A DNA stretch of 64,000 bases from assembly GCA_022496205.1 (NCBI GenBank), contig WTXD01000042.1, forward strand, positions 62,001 to 126,000, read 5' to 3'. This document shows, one piece after another, positions 35,177 to 44,193 of this stretch. Source of the DNA: Gloeopeniophorella convolvens (lineage: Eukaryota; Basidiomycota; Agaricomycetes; Russulales). The notes under the pieces were generated by a model. It was not told the DNA's origin. It was given only the letters and a program-made list of their open reading frames with translations, and made no database searches. Within the stretch, counting starts at the first letter, position 1, and every line of letters begins with the position of its first letter. Position numbers and translations under genes: made by a program.

Positions 35177-35223
35177 TTAAGTAGCGCAACACTCCCAAGA
35201 GCTGGGAGTGTTGCGCTGCTTAA
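35177..35223. other. 21-bp stem hairpin
   Basis: TTAAGTAGCGCAACACTCCCA (35177-35197, shown here as the arm only to its length limit) pairs with 35203-35223 with a single G:T type mismatch and a 5-nt loop. A third partial copy of the arm (GGGAGTGT-CGCTAAGC) stands just upstream at 35150-35166. A transcript would form a stable stem. An element end or a recent palindromic duplication is also possible. Confidence 0.6.
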
Positions 35224-35450
35224 GGTTCACTCGGTGATTCAATCTCGGATCCAGCCGTAAGATCTTATCGTGAGTGATAACATAACGATTTGAATGATTA
35301 GATAGACATATGTTTTGCATAGAAAAAACATATTACGAGATCATTCTAAATTAGGCATGAAGTCCGGAGCTGTGAATTATAGCGACACTCGAGGCCGGCT
35401 GGTTAAGAGCCTGATGTAGACTAGACTAGTCTACTTTTACAAGAGGACGT

Positions 35451-35590
35451 AGTCTCGTTCCCAGACCTTGTAGGAGAGGTCGAGAAAGTCGGGGGGAGGG
35501 GGAGGGGATAGGGGGAGCCGCTTTCGCGGTATCCCGAGTCGGAGTCAAATTTTCCGAAAGATTCCCAGGCAAGACCTCCTACAAGCGGAC
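35451..35590 (+). repeat. Foldback repeat R3, copy A
   Basis: The left arm has AGTCTCGTTCCCAGAC followed by CTTGTAGGAGAGG (35467-35479); the right arm CCTCCTACAAG is at 35577-35585. The internal GAGTCGGAGTCAAAT and ATTCCCAGGCAA blocks match copies B and C. The right arm has lost 2 bp relative to the left. A G-rich tract fills 35490-35515. Confidence 0.6.
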
Positions 35591-36045
35591 GCCGCGCGCG
35601 CGCATCTCATGCGCTTCGCTTGCGCACGAGGTGTGCCCGAGCTGTGTGCGTGAGCGCGGCGCCCACCCACCCTCTGCGCCTCGAAGCTCCTGCTCAGACG
35701 CACACTGTCCAACGCGATGCCGACCACCAGCGCGGCGCTCACGAGCGCCCTCGGAAGAGGCAGCGTCATCGTGCGCGTTGCCCAAGACACCGCGCTCGAC
35801 GTGCGGATTCGGGACCATAGCGCGCGCGTGCCTCGCCGAGTGAGTTGCGCGCCCCACCACTGCATCACCTGCAGCCTCCCCCCGCCTTCCCCCGCTGACT
35901 GATCTGCACCACAGGGAGGCGCAGACAAGGCCGACCTGGTGCTGATGCCGTCGCCTGGTGGGAATTGGGGTGGAAATTTGACTCCGCTCACGGTGCACCC
36001 CGACGTTGGCTCACACAACCTCTCCTCGGACGTCGGGAACGAGAC
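35591..36045. other. GC-rich spacer with R3 half copy
   Basis: No gene is supported; the long minus-strand frame (35545-36102) crosses two repeats and is a composition effect. At about 35955-36050 there is the right half of an R3 element (AATTTGACTCCG, CCTCTCCTCGGACGTCGGG, AACGAGACTAA) with no clear left arm. Confidence 0.4.
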
Positions 36046-36190
36046 TAAGTCTGGTAGAACTCGGGATGGCTTCATAGGAGTTCGCGCTACCTTTTCGCCC
36101 ATTGATAGATTTCATCGGGAAGTCACGCTACGTGACGGCTTCTGACAGCTGTCAATCCGTTTTGGGCCTCGAAGAACGGAACGAGCCAGT
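36046..36190 (+). repeat. Dispersed repeat R1, copy d
   Basis: The blocks CTCGGGATGGC, CATTGATAGATTTCATCGGG, AGTCACGCTACGTGACGG and TGACAGCTGTCAATCC follow the order of the other R1 copies. An adjacent segment at about 36284-36306 matches 8740-8762 in reverse. Confidence 0.55.
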
Positions 36191-36399
36191 ATGGCTGAGA
36201 GCAACGACCCCGCCGGGAGGCGTGTTTCGACTCGCCTCAAGGCTCGCGCGCTGAGTGTATGCGCACTTGCTTTCATTATCCTGTATGGAGGCCGGGAGTG
36301 GACGGCTACAAACAAACAGCTTTCATGCTCGATCGATCAGGTACACGCAATAAAAAAACTAAGTAATGGCGTAGCCCTACGCAAGTCCGAACGCGTTTG

Positions 36400-37660
36400 G
36401 CTGTCGACGGCGTGACAGCCTCCGCGGATATCGACGTCCGTCAGAACGACGGGGCCGTGCTTCATCACAGAGCACGGCAACAGTCGGCGATGCCCGACAC
36501 GTTGGCGGCGCCGTCTCGCAAAGCAAAAGAGATACCGTGCTCGTCAGAGCACGGCGGAGTCGAGGCGCAGCGTCCATCGAGGCGTGCGCCATAATGCAGC
36601 GCCGGGATCAACGAGAGCATGCGCAGAGGCGGAGGCGACAAAGATGCTGCGAGGGTGGGGCTACCACCCTTATCCGTGAGGTCGGGGCCGAGAATGGGGT
36701 CGCCGTCTTCGGCGGAGGGAAGATTACCGTGCTCTGACGAGCGCGGCGGCGCCATGAGGCGCGCGTTGTCGGCCTCGGTCGCCTTGTGGGCGTCGCGCGC
36801 AAGCCGGCATGGCAACTTCGATAGAGGCGTGAGGGCGGGGCCGCAGCCCTCGCACGTGGCACGCCGGTTCCTTGCAGCGCCCGAGGGCGCGTGGATGCGA
36901 TTCGGAGGTGCCGCGCGCGTCATGGCGCGACGGAGACGAAGAGTACGGCGCGAAAGCGGGGTCGCCGCCCTCAGCCTGAGGAGAGTTACCACGCGCGTCA
37001 GAGCGCTGTGGCGGAACAGGAGGGCTGCATGCGAATATACGCGGCGGCGTGGTGGTTGGATGAGATGCGGGGGCGCTGCATGCACGCTTTGCGTGCGGCG
37101 GAGGGGTGAACGACGATGTGGGGACGGGGCTGCTGCCCAAGCCCGGGGTGTTGTGGCCCTGCTCGTTAGAGCACGGCGATGATTTCATGCAGCGCACGGC
37201 GGCGCGCGGGAGTGAGTCGGAGGTGCCACGCACGGAGATGCGCAGCGGCGCGGACTGTGGGATGACAGGGCTGCCGCCCTGTCTGTGGAGATGCCGTCAC
37301 GTTCTGACGAGCACGGCGGCGTCGTGAGGCGTGCGTTGGCGGCGTCGTTCGGCATGGAAATGCCAGGCGCAAGGCGACGCAGCGGCGGCGAGGTTGAAGG
37401 CACGAGGGCAGGGCCGAGGCCCTCACCCGTGGTGATGAAGCCGTGCTCGTTGGAGCACGGCGGCGGTTCCTTGCTGCACACGGCGGCGCGCGGGTTCGAA
37501 TTGGGGGTGCTAAGCGCATGAGGGCGCGGCGGTGTCGATTTCGAGTGAGACACGAGGACGGGACCGCCGTTCTCGCTCAGGGAAGAAATGCCGCGCTCAT
37601 CAGAGCGCCGCGGCGGGGTGAGAGTGGCGCGGGCGAGAGTGCGCGGCGCCGGCGTTGTGC
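36400..37660. repeat. GC-rich tandem repeat with hairpin motif, block 3
   Basis: This is the best preserved block. Hairpin motifs (8-bp stem, 4-nt loop) stand at 36535-36554, 36727-36746, 37157-37176, 37441-37460 and 37591-37610, with weaker copies near 36470, 36986 and 37298. Spacing among the right-hand copies is about 141-150 bp. The stem sequence varies while pairing is mostly kept: GTGCTC/GAGCAC in several copies and GCGCTC/GAGCGC at 37591. The open frames over it (for example 36465-37085 on the minus strand) reflect the GC-rich repeat. Confidence 0.7.
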
Positions 37661-37924
37661 TTGAGTGTGCTGCTCGTGCGTGACCTCCATCTGCAGCCCT
37701 ACGCCCCAGAGTCCAGACGACAGGCTTTTCCGGAGTGTTGGCCAGCGTGCCTGGCAGTTCGAATTACATCCTCTGGCTGCAAGACATTGTTGCGCACTCG
37801 TGCGGCGCGCACGACTCGGACACCACGCCGGTGCACAGCATCGACACACGCATGTCCCTCTATTCACGAGGTGGGTATCATAATTGAGTTGTTTTATTGC
37901 GTAGTCTCTCTGTGCATCACCTTG

Positions 37925-38080
37925 TTACAAGGGCGGAACTTGGTGTCGATTTTGGTGTGCAGGTGCTGGAGAAGAAAAGGTCGAGCGAAACGGAAATGGG
38001 AGTGAGCGGAAGCATCAGGAAGAGGTCCGGGCGAGCGGCCCGGTTGGAAACCTGAGTGCGGAATGCTCGCGTCTCGTCGC
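37925..38080 (-). repeat. Dispersed repeat R5, reversed copy
   Basis: GGCGGAACTTGGTGTCGATTTT followed by GCTGGAGAAGAAAAGGTC is the reverse complement of the block AATCAACACCAATTTCCGCC region at 49600-49650 and of its counterpart near 13465. Confidence 0.5.
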
Positions 38081-38194
38081 GCGACTTGCTATATATAAGC
38101 ATACGTAGACGCCTTCGCGAATGCAGTAGCGCTGGAACAAGGGTTGACGTAATCTGGCGTCTGCCTCTGGGAGACTAAGTAAGTATGCGCTAGC

Positions 38195-38321
38195 GGCGAA
38201 CCTTTTTACCGACCACGTGACAAAAAGCCCGCATCCAGACGCCACGTGATGGCACCGTTTTGTCGCTCGCCTCGCGTCGCTCTTCCCTTGCACTCAAAGG
38301 CGAGCCGCAATAACCGCTCGG
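38195..38321 (+). promoter_or_regulatory. Conserved upstream region with two CACGTG boxes
   Basis: CACGTG palindromes lie at 38214-38219 and 38243-38248, about 75-105 bp before the proposed start codon at 38322. Both are kept, with their surroundings, in the second copy of the element (60703-60708 and 60735-60740). CACGTG is the binding site of bHLH factors in fungi, so a role as promoter is plausible, but it rests on sequence and conservation only. Confidence 0.45.
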
Positions 38322-40523
38322 ATGGCCACACAACCTTGTCTGAGCCCGACTGACGTCGAAGCTATGCTTGGTGAGTATTTTCCTTCCCCCCCCTTTTTTT
38401 TTTCTTTTTTTTTCTACCTCCTTTGTGCCTGGCTGTGAAGCCATGCTGCCTTTGTGACCTCGCCAGCGCGCTGCGGAGACCCAGCCAGGACTTCGCGTGC
38501 TGCAGGGAGGCACAAAAGCTGCGCCATTTTCTCTTTATCCCCTTTTTTCCCCCTCCGTTCTACCAAAGTTGTGGGCAGAATGTCGCCTTTGCGGCCTCGC
38601 CAGCGCGCTGCGGAGACCCGGCTAGGGCTTCGCGTGCCGCAGGGAGGCACAGAGGCCGCCGAACGCCGGCTATCCCGCCTCCTTGGCCTCGAGCGTTGCT
38701 GACTCGCCCCTTCTACCGCGCCCGCCTAGATTCCGTTCCGCGCGCCGATGCCGTGGCGCCGTTGAAGACGGGCCTTCAATTCTCAGGACTCCTCAGCAAG
38801 GCCATTCAACGCTCTGGGCAAATTTATGGCTACCAGCTCGAGCACCCGGCTTCGCAATGGGAGGACCACGCGCTGCAGTCGCCGGTGCTGCTAAGCCCGC
38901 TGTCGCCCCTCTCTACGCACGGCTGCACAACGCCTGCACCTGCTGGCGACCCTGCCCCTGGCGCCGCAGGCGTTCCTGCCGAGGCGCTTGCGTTGCGCCT
39001 CAAGCCCCTTGCCGCGGCCGGCGCCAGCGCGCAGCACGGCGCCTTGGCTAGCGGGCTTGGCCAGGCGGCCCCTGCCGACGACGGCGATGCCCCTCGGGGC
39101 CGCAAAAGAGGCCGATCGCGGGGCAACAGGGGCGGACAGGGGCATAGCCGCGGAACACGCTCGCCCGCGTCGGAGAAGAGGCGGCGCTGCAGGTCCAAAA
39201 CCCAGCAAGAGCGGCGCGAGCCGTATGAGAAGGTTCACGGCAAGCCGTTCGAAACGCACGAGGCGCCGGTGCGCTTCTTCAGCCTCGACGGCGGCGACCC
39301 GGTCGAGTATTGGGTTGCACGCGGGGCCTACGTGGGCCGGCGCCTGCAGGCGTCGAAGGGCGCGCGGCCTTGGACGCCGGCCGAGCTTAGCGGGGCCGGC
39401 TTTCAAGAAGTAAAGTGGGACGGAAGGTGCGCCCGCCCCTTCGCGTTCCCCACGCCCCTTGCTAAGGCACCCCTTTTAGGGTGACCCTTGTCATTTTGGA
39501 CGAGCGCGAGCGGGTTGTGGCGGTGTTCATGGGCAAGCCAAACGAGGATGGACCCAGGAAGGGGCCGACGTGGGATGAATCCTGCGAAAGCCTCGCGCAA
39601 CGCTTTGACAGCCTTCGGCGGGCGGAGGAGGGGTCGTTCCTGGGTGAGCGTGGCAGGCACCGCCGCGGAAGCTATGCAGCCGTCACGTTCGGCTTTGCAT
39701 ACGGAGGGGGGCAGCAGGTAGGCCGCCGCCTCCTTTTTCTGACTCTGCCTAACGGCGCCAGCGCCCTACAAACTGCCGGCTCGAAGGAGGCCGCCGCCGG
39801 ATCGCTGAGGCGCTGTTGGGCGACAGCAGCATGCGCCGCCTTGCAGGCTATGCCTCGGGTAGGGCTGCCGCTGCCGCTTTTGCATGCCGCTTGGCTCACG
39901 CTGGGTCCTTTCTCCGGTTAGAGGGGCTAGCGCGCTATTTCCCGCTGTCCTACAGCCACATGCAGGCTAGGATGGGCGCCGTTCATGCAGGCGACCCAGG
40001 GCTTAGGTTCAACTTCAAGAACAGCGTGTACCCTACTTGCACTGCAAACCTCGGCCCGTCAACCGTTACACTCGAGCACAGCGATGCCACAAATTATCCT
40101 GGGGCTCCTTGCTCCATCACGCCCCTGGGAAACTTCGACCCCAGCCAAGGCGGGCACCTCTGCCTTTTTGACCTGATGCTCTACGTTAGGTTCCCCGCTG
40201 GGTGCACGGCCCTTATCTCATCCGCGGGTTTACGACACGGCAACACGCCGGTTGGTAGCGGCGAGACCCGCTATAGCTTCACCCAGTACTGCCTAGGCGG
40301 GCTCATGCGGTGGGCAGCTTACGGCTGCAGGCGTGCAGGCGACCTCTCGGCTAAGGATAGGAAAAAGCTGGATAAGGAGGTGGGCGAGGGCTGGAAGAGC
40401 CAGTTGTCTCGGTTCTCAGTGTTTTGGGACCTTGAAAAGGACAGGGCCCAGCTTCGGGCTGAGGAAGCCGACCGCGATCGCGCCCGCAAGTCTCGCGACA
40501 AAGTTCCAGCGCGCGCCTCGTAA
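38322..40523 (+). CDS. TET/JBP-type 2-oxoglutarate/Fe(II) dioxygenase
   Basis: Exon 1 (38322-38370) encodes a short M-A-T-Q-P-C-L start and ends before GTGAGT. The start of exon 2 is unresolved; it ends at 39426. Exons 3 (39480-39717) and 4 (39762-40523) follow after introns of 53 and 44 nt, all in frame. The dioxygenase double-stranded beta-helix lies in exon 4. It has E-H-S-D (the H-x-D iron ligands, about 40074), then G-N-F-D-P-S-Q-G-G-H-L, L-R-H-G-N-T-P-V (distal His, about 40231) and G-E-T-R-Y-S-F (Arg for 2-oxoglutarate). This arrangement is that of the fungal TET/JBP family, which oxidises 5-methylcytosine and is expanded in agaricomycetes along with transposons. A basic Arg/Gly/Lys region (about 39100-39200) could bind DNA or direct nuclear entry. 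No stop interrupts exons 2-4. A partial second copy lies at 60681. Confidence 0.8.
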
Positions 40524-40784
40524 GCTCAACCCAGCCCCACGCGTCGCCTCCCGCGGCCCTGCTTTCAACACCCTAATGCCTTACGTATGCAAATGGGCCT
40601 ACATAATAGTAATAACAAACCTGAATGCTGCTGCCTCCGCGTGACCAGCGAAGGGATGGGCGAGAGTAGAAGGAAGAGGTTATTTGAATTGGATTAAGGC
40701 TTGGTCATAATTGATCGAACTTATCGACTCATCTGGGTCTCGCTCGGACCAGTGCCCAAACGCCCCACGTTCTAGTCTCGTTCC
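40524..40784. other. 3' flank of the TET/JBP gene
   Basis: Nothing coding. AT-rich stretches (AATAGTAATAACAAAC at about 40605) could provide polyadenylation signals, but none can be called with confidence. Confidence 0.3.
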
Positions 40785-40888
40785 CAGACGTTCGAGGAGA
40801 GGGGACAGTCGGGGGGGACCGGGCGGAGTACAGAGTCTGAGTCAAAATCTCCCCCAAATTCCCACGCAAACCTCTCCTCGAACGTCTG
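40785..40888 (+). repeat. Foldback repeat R3, copy B
   Basis: A perfect 18-bp inverted pair, CAGACGTTCGAGGAGAGG at 40785-40802 and its complement at 40871-40888, bounds a core with GAGTCTGAGTCAAAATC and AATTCCCACGCAAA. Outside the left arm is TCTAGTCTCGTTCC and outside the right arm TGCATTTCGGCTT, both shared with copy C in reversed orientation. Confidence 0.75.
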
Positions 40889-41238
40889 GTGCATTTCGGC
40901 TTCGAAACATACGTCCTCACAAGCTCGCTGTGTCACGTTACTTTCAAGTCATGTGGGACACTCGAGTTGGCAGAGCTAGGATGTTTTTTTACTTCATCAT
41001 GATTACACCGGCGGGTATTGCGGGCCGTGCTCACTGCAACGCAATGCGTACCAGACGGTGTGACAGACAGAGAGTCGGGTGCCGTGCTCGTGTACAACAT
41101 CGCGTAGAGCACTCAGCACCTATGCCACTCGCTCTCGAACACCGCACTGTCTATCTTTACGCCCTCCCATCCCCGTAGCGCACTCCCCGGGTTCGCTAAC
41201 CACCGTAACTTCACGGCACCTGCTTCAGACTCGCCGCG
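40889..41238. other. No gene seen
   Basis: Only short frames. No motif or repeat with another copy in the window was recognised apart from the first about 25 bp, which belong to the outer flank of R3. Confidence 0.3.
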
Positions 41239-41739
41239 TTGCACGAGTTACTCGGCTACTCAAAGTACCCAAACGCCGAGCTGAAGCGCGAAGTCCCGTG
41301 AGCCACAGCGACAGGTGCGGCAACGCGCTCCGCTGCCTCTGTCCCGACACGAGCGATGGAGGGCGCGCGGGTCGTCGCTTGGAGCAATGTGAAGCGGTGG
41401 CGGCGGCCGGGGGCTGAGGGCTGGGGGCCCGGCGCCGCGTCGCGGGGGGTTGGACGGGCGCGCGACCGTGCAGGAGCGGCGCGTACGCTTGGAGGTGAGG
41501 GTCGGGCGCGTCGGGAAAAGCGCACGGGAGAGGGAGACAAGCTACGCACGTCACCAGCCGCGAATCTGACGCCACGTTCCTTGTGTGCCCACAAGCGCAT
41601 GGGTGCGCCGCACGGATAGACGATACATTCATTCTGTACCGCGAATTACTCGAGCGCTGAGCTGAGGCGCGAGGTCAGAATGGGCACGGGCGACGGAGAG
41701 CGCACCCTGCACTGCTCGAAGACGTGCCAAGCCGGCGCG

Positions 41740-41771
<32 letters not shown>

Positions 41772-42300
41772 AGCGGTCGGCGCATCGATCAACGACGTGA
41801 CGACGGTCGTGAGGCGCAGCAAGGGCGTCGGCGCCGCGTCGCGGCGGCTTGGTGGAGGGGCGTGCACCTGGATGTGAGGGCTGAGCGCGTCGAAGAGCAC
41901 CGGGGCGCACCGCGCACACGCGCGGGAGTAAGGGTGGGCAGGGAGGGCAGGGAAGGCAAGACACGCACATCACCGGCACTCTCCTTGCATGCACGCGAGT
42001 GCATGAGTGCCTGAGGTACGCCGCACGGATGCATGTAGCGTCTTCTTGGAGCTGCGGAGGGCGCATGCACCGCCACCTGCAGATGTACCAAGCGAGTGCG
42101 GTGGCGGTGGCGGTTACGGACGAGACGCGTCGACCAGCACTGCGAGGGTCACGAAGCGCAGCTAGAGCATTGGCGCCACGTCGCAGTGGATCGGTCGAGG
42201 GGTGTGCGCCTGGGCGCGAGGATCGGGCAGGTCGAGAAAAGTGCGGGAGTAAGGGCGGTGAAGGGACGGACCAACGATGCTGACAGGTGACGAGATGGAC
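41239..42300 (-). repeat. About 400-bp tandem repeat with CGG microsatellite
   Basis: Three diverged units begin near 41239, 41640 and 42045. Each contains, in order, a GAAGCG/GAGGCGC-like start, a CGGCGCCGCGTCGC or GGCGCCACGTCGC block, a GGTC-GG-CG-GTCG-GAAAA or GTCGAAGAG block, a GGGAG(TAAGG) stretch and a CGCCGCACGGAT end (the last block in units 1 and 2). The middle unit holds an uninterrupted (CGG)10 run at 41741-41770. Minus-strand frames across it give poly-Arg and Pro-rich peptides that are not believable proteins. Confidence 0.65.
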
Positions 42301-42455
42301 AAGATATGGTGTGTGCGGTGGGTGAATACTGCTTGCGAGGAACGGCGGGGGTCATGCAGCAGTGGTGGAGGTTGTGTGGAAGCGAGAAGACGGCGCCTTA
42401 GCGCTGAGCCACGCGAGAACTCCTATTCGGATGAGACGTTACGGTTAGACTGGTA

Positions 42456-43559
42456 GGATTCGGGGTGGCGTGGCAGGGAGTTCCGCTATCGTATAGATTT
42501 CATCGGGCAGTCACGCAATGTGACGATGTTTGGCAGCTGTCATCCACTTTCGGCGTCGCGTCGTCGCGCGCAACTTGTCGTTTCGCGCCGTCGCGGGCAC
42601 TCGCATCGCAAATACAATCTGTCTGCTTGTGTCCCATCCCCCTTGTATCGTTCCGCTTTTTCGAGAAAGTCTGATGCTTCTGTGACAAAACGGCAAGATG
42701 TTGCAAGACTTCTGTACTCTCGCGTCGCCCGCGCCCGCCGTCATGGACTGCCGCGCCCGCACACATCGCGCCGCAGATTCCCTCGTTGCGTATAAGCTCG
42801 CAGCCAGTGGTCCTCTCTGAGCGCATGTACGAAAAGGTTTTCCCCGGTGCGTTTCCACGAATGACCTCGTGAACTTGCTCCCGCCGTCACTCTTCCACAG
42901 CTCGGGCTGGCACACATACCGCCTGCAGCCAACGGGCGTGCCCGTCGCCGGTAGCGCAGCGCGCCACTGGTACAGCATGCTGTCGACGAGCTGGCTGCGC
43001 ATCCTGCTCGCCGTTGGTACAGGTGACGTGCACAAGCCACGCGCGGTGCCGGCGCTGGGTCCCGAGGGCAGCAGTGCGGTCGAGTGCTGCCAGGTGGACA
43101 ACAACTACCGCGGGAAGGTCGTGATTGACATAGAAGGCAACGCGGACGCGATCGGACTGTAGAGCTGTGACGGGAATCTACAGTATGGTTGGAAATGACT
43201 CTGTAGCAACAGGCCGAACTGCTCCCTGTAACACGTCGTTTGTGAGATGCCAGGAGGACCTTGGAGTCCATTGTTTGAGAGCCAGGCCGTTGAATTATTG
43301 GGTTGCGGGAAAATTGCAGGGGCAAGATCAATAGGGAGAGTATGATGGCTCATATCTGAGTGCCCGAGGATATGATCAACGAGAGGAAGCTACAGCACGG
43401 GGCGCATACATCCACGGCTGCCAGCGAACCGACAACTCGCATGTCCCCTTCAATCCGAGTCCTAAAGCGGATGACAGCTGCCAAACAATCGTCACATTGC
43501 GTGCCTGCCCGATGAAATCTATACGATAGCGGAACTCCCTGCCACGCCACCCCGAATCC
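42456..43559. mobile_element. Foldback element with near-identical R1 arms
   Basis: The arms 42456-42545 (plus) and 43469-43559 (minus) are copies of repeat R1 in inverted orientation and differ at only a few positions over 90 bp (GGATTCGGGGTGGCGTGGC... to ...GGCAGCTGTCATCC). Between them is about 0.9 kb of unique sequence, including a plus-strand frame 42869-43162 of 97 codons with an ordinary amino acid mix but no recognised domain. Copy f continues beyond the arm to about 43640 with the extra R1 blocks (GACGATGGCAAG) seen at 9103 and 34072. Confidence 0.55.
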
Positions 43560-43639
43560 TCCCAGTCTCTTAACAGAGGTACATGCTTGCCATCGTCACC
43601 ACTGTGCAAAGAGACTCGGTCACCAGTCTAGTGTCGATG

Positions 43640-44193
43640 TGGCAAAAACCATGGCACAGAAAAGTAGGAGGCAAAGGTAGCAACAGTCTCTCGTGTTTTC
43701 AGGTCACGTTGGTTCACAGAACAAATAGCAAATGCGTGTTCTCTCCTCTCGGGCGTTTTTCGAATTTTTCGAATTTATTTATTTTTCCGCGCGCCGCGAG
43801 ACGCGACCCACAACATTTTCCGGAACAGCTGTAATCCTCACGCGGTAAAGGCCTGGCGACAGAAGTTGGACCGGACCTCCCGGGAAGCCATTGTATAGCC
43901 GGATGCCTGTATTCGGAAATCCCTTTGAGAGTACAACGACCTGCCTCTCTAGAACAGAACTTCTGAAGGGTACGTCATCGGAGACCTCAGACCAGTGCCA
44001 GCAATGCCGCAGCGATGGACTCGCTTTGTGTTGTCAATCCATCAAATATAGACGGTGATGCAGAACCGCGCGATGAGCAGGGCCCAGGCGGCCGGATCGG
44101 GCAGTTGAGTGGCTGAAGCGCTAGAACGCGCGGCGTGACGTTCGTCGTTCACACACATCGCAACAGACGCCGGTGGGCTCTTTCAACACGCAA
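43640..44193. other. No gene seen
   Basis: An AT-rich low-complexity stretch (TTTTTCGAATTTTTCGAATTT) lies at about 43755-43780. The region is just downstream of helicase 2; no zinc cluster or coiled coil like that of helicase 1 could be found here. Confidence 0.35.

Noticed and set aside
35545..36102. 185-codon minus-strand frame
   Set aside because: Runs across an R3 foldback element and GC-rich spacer into repeat R1; no conserved features.
36465..37085. 206-codon minus-strand frame
   Set aside because: Same repeat family as block 2; peptide is the translated motif, with no domain and no splice or promoter support.
41629..42066. Minus-strand frame with poly-arginine
   Set aside because: Translation of the (CGG)10 run and the 400-bp tandem unit; not a credible protein.
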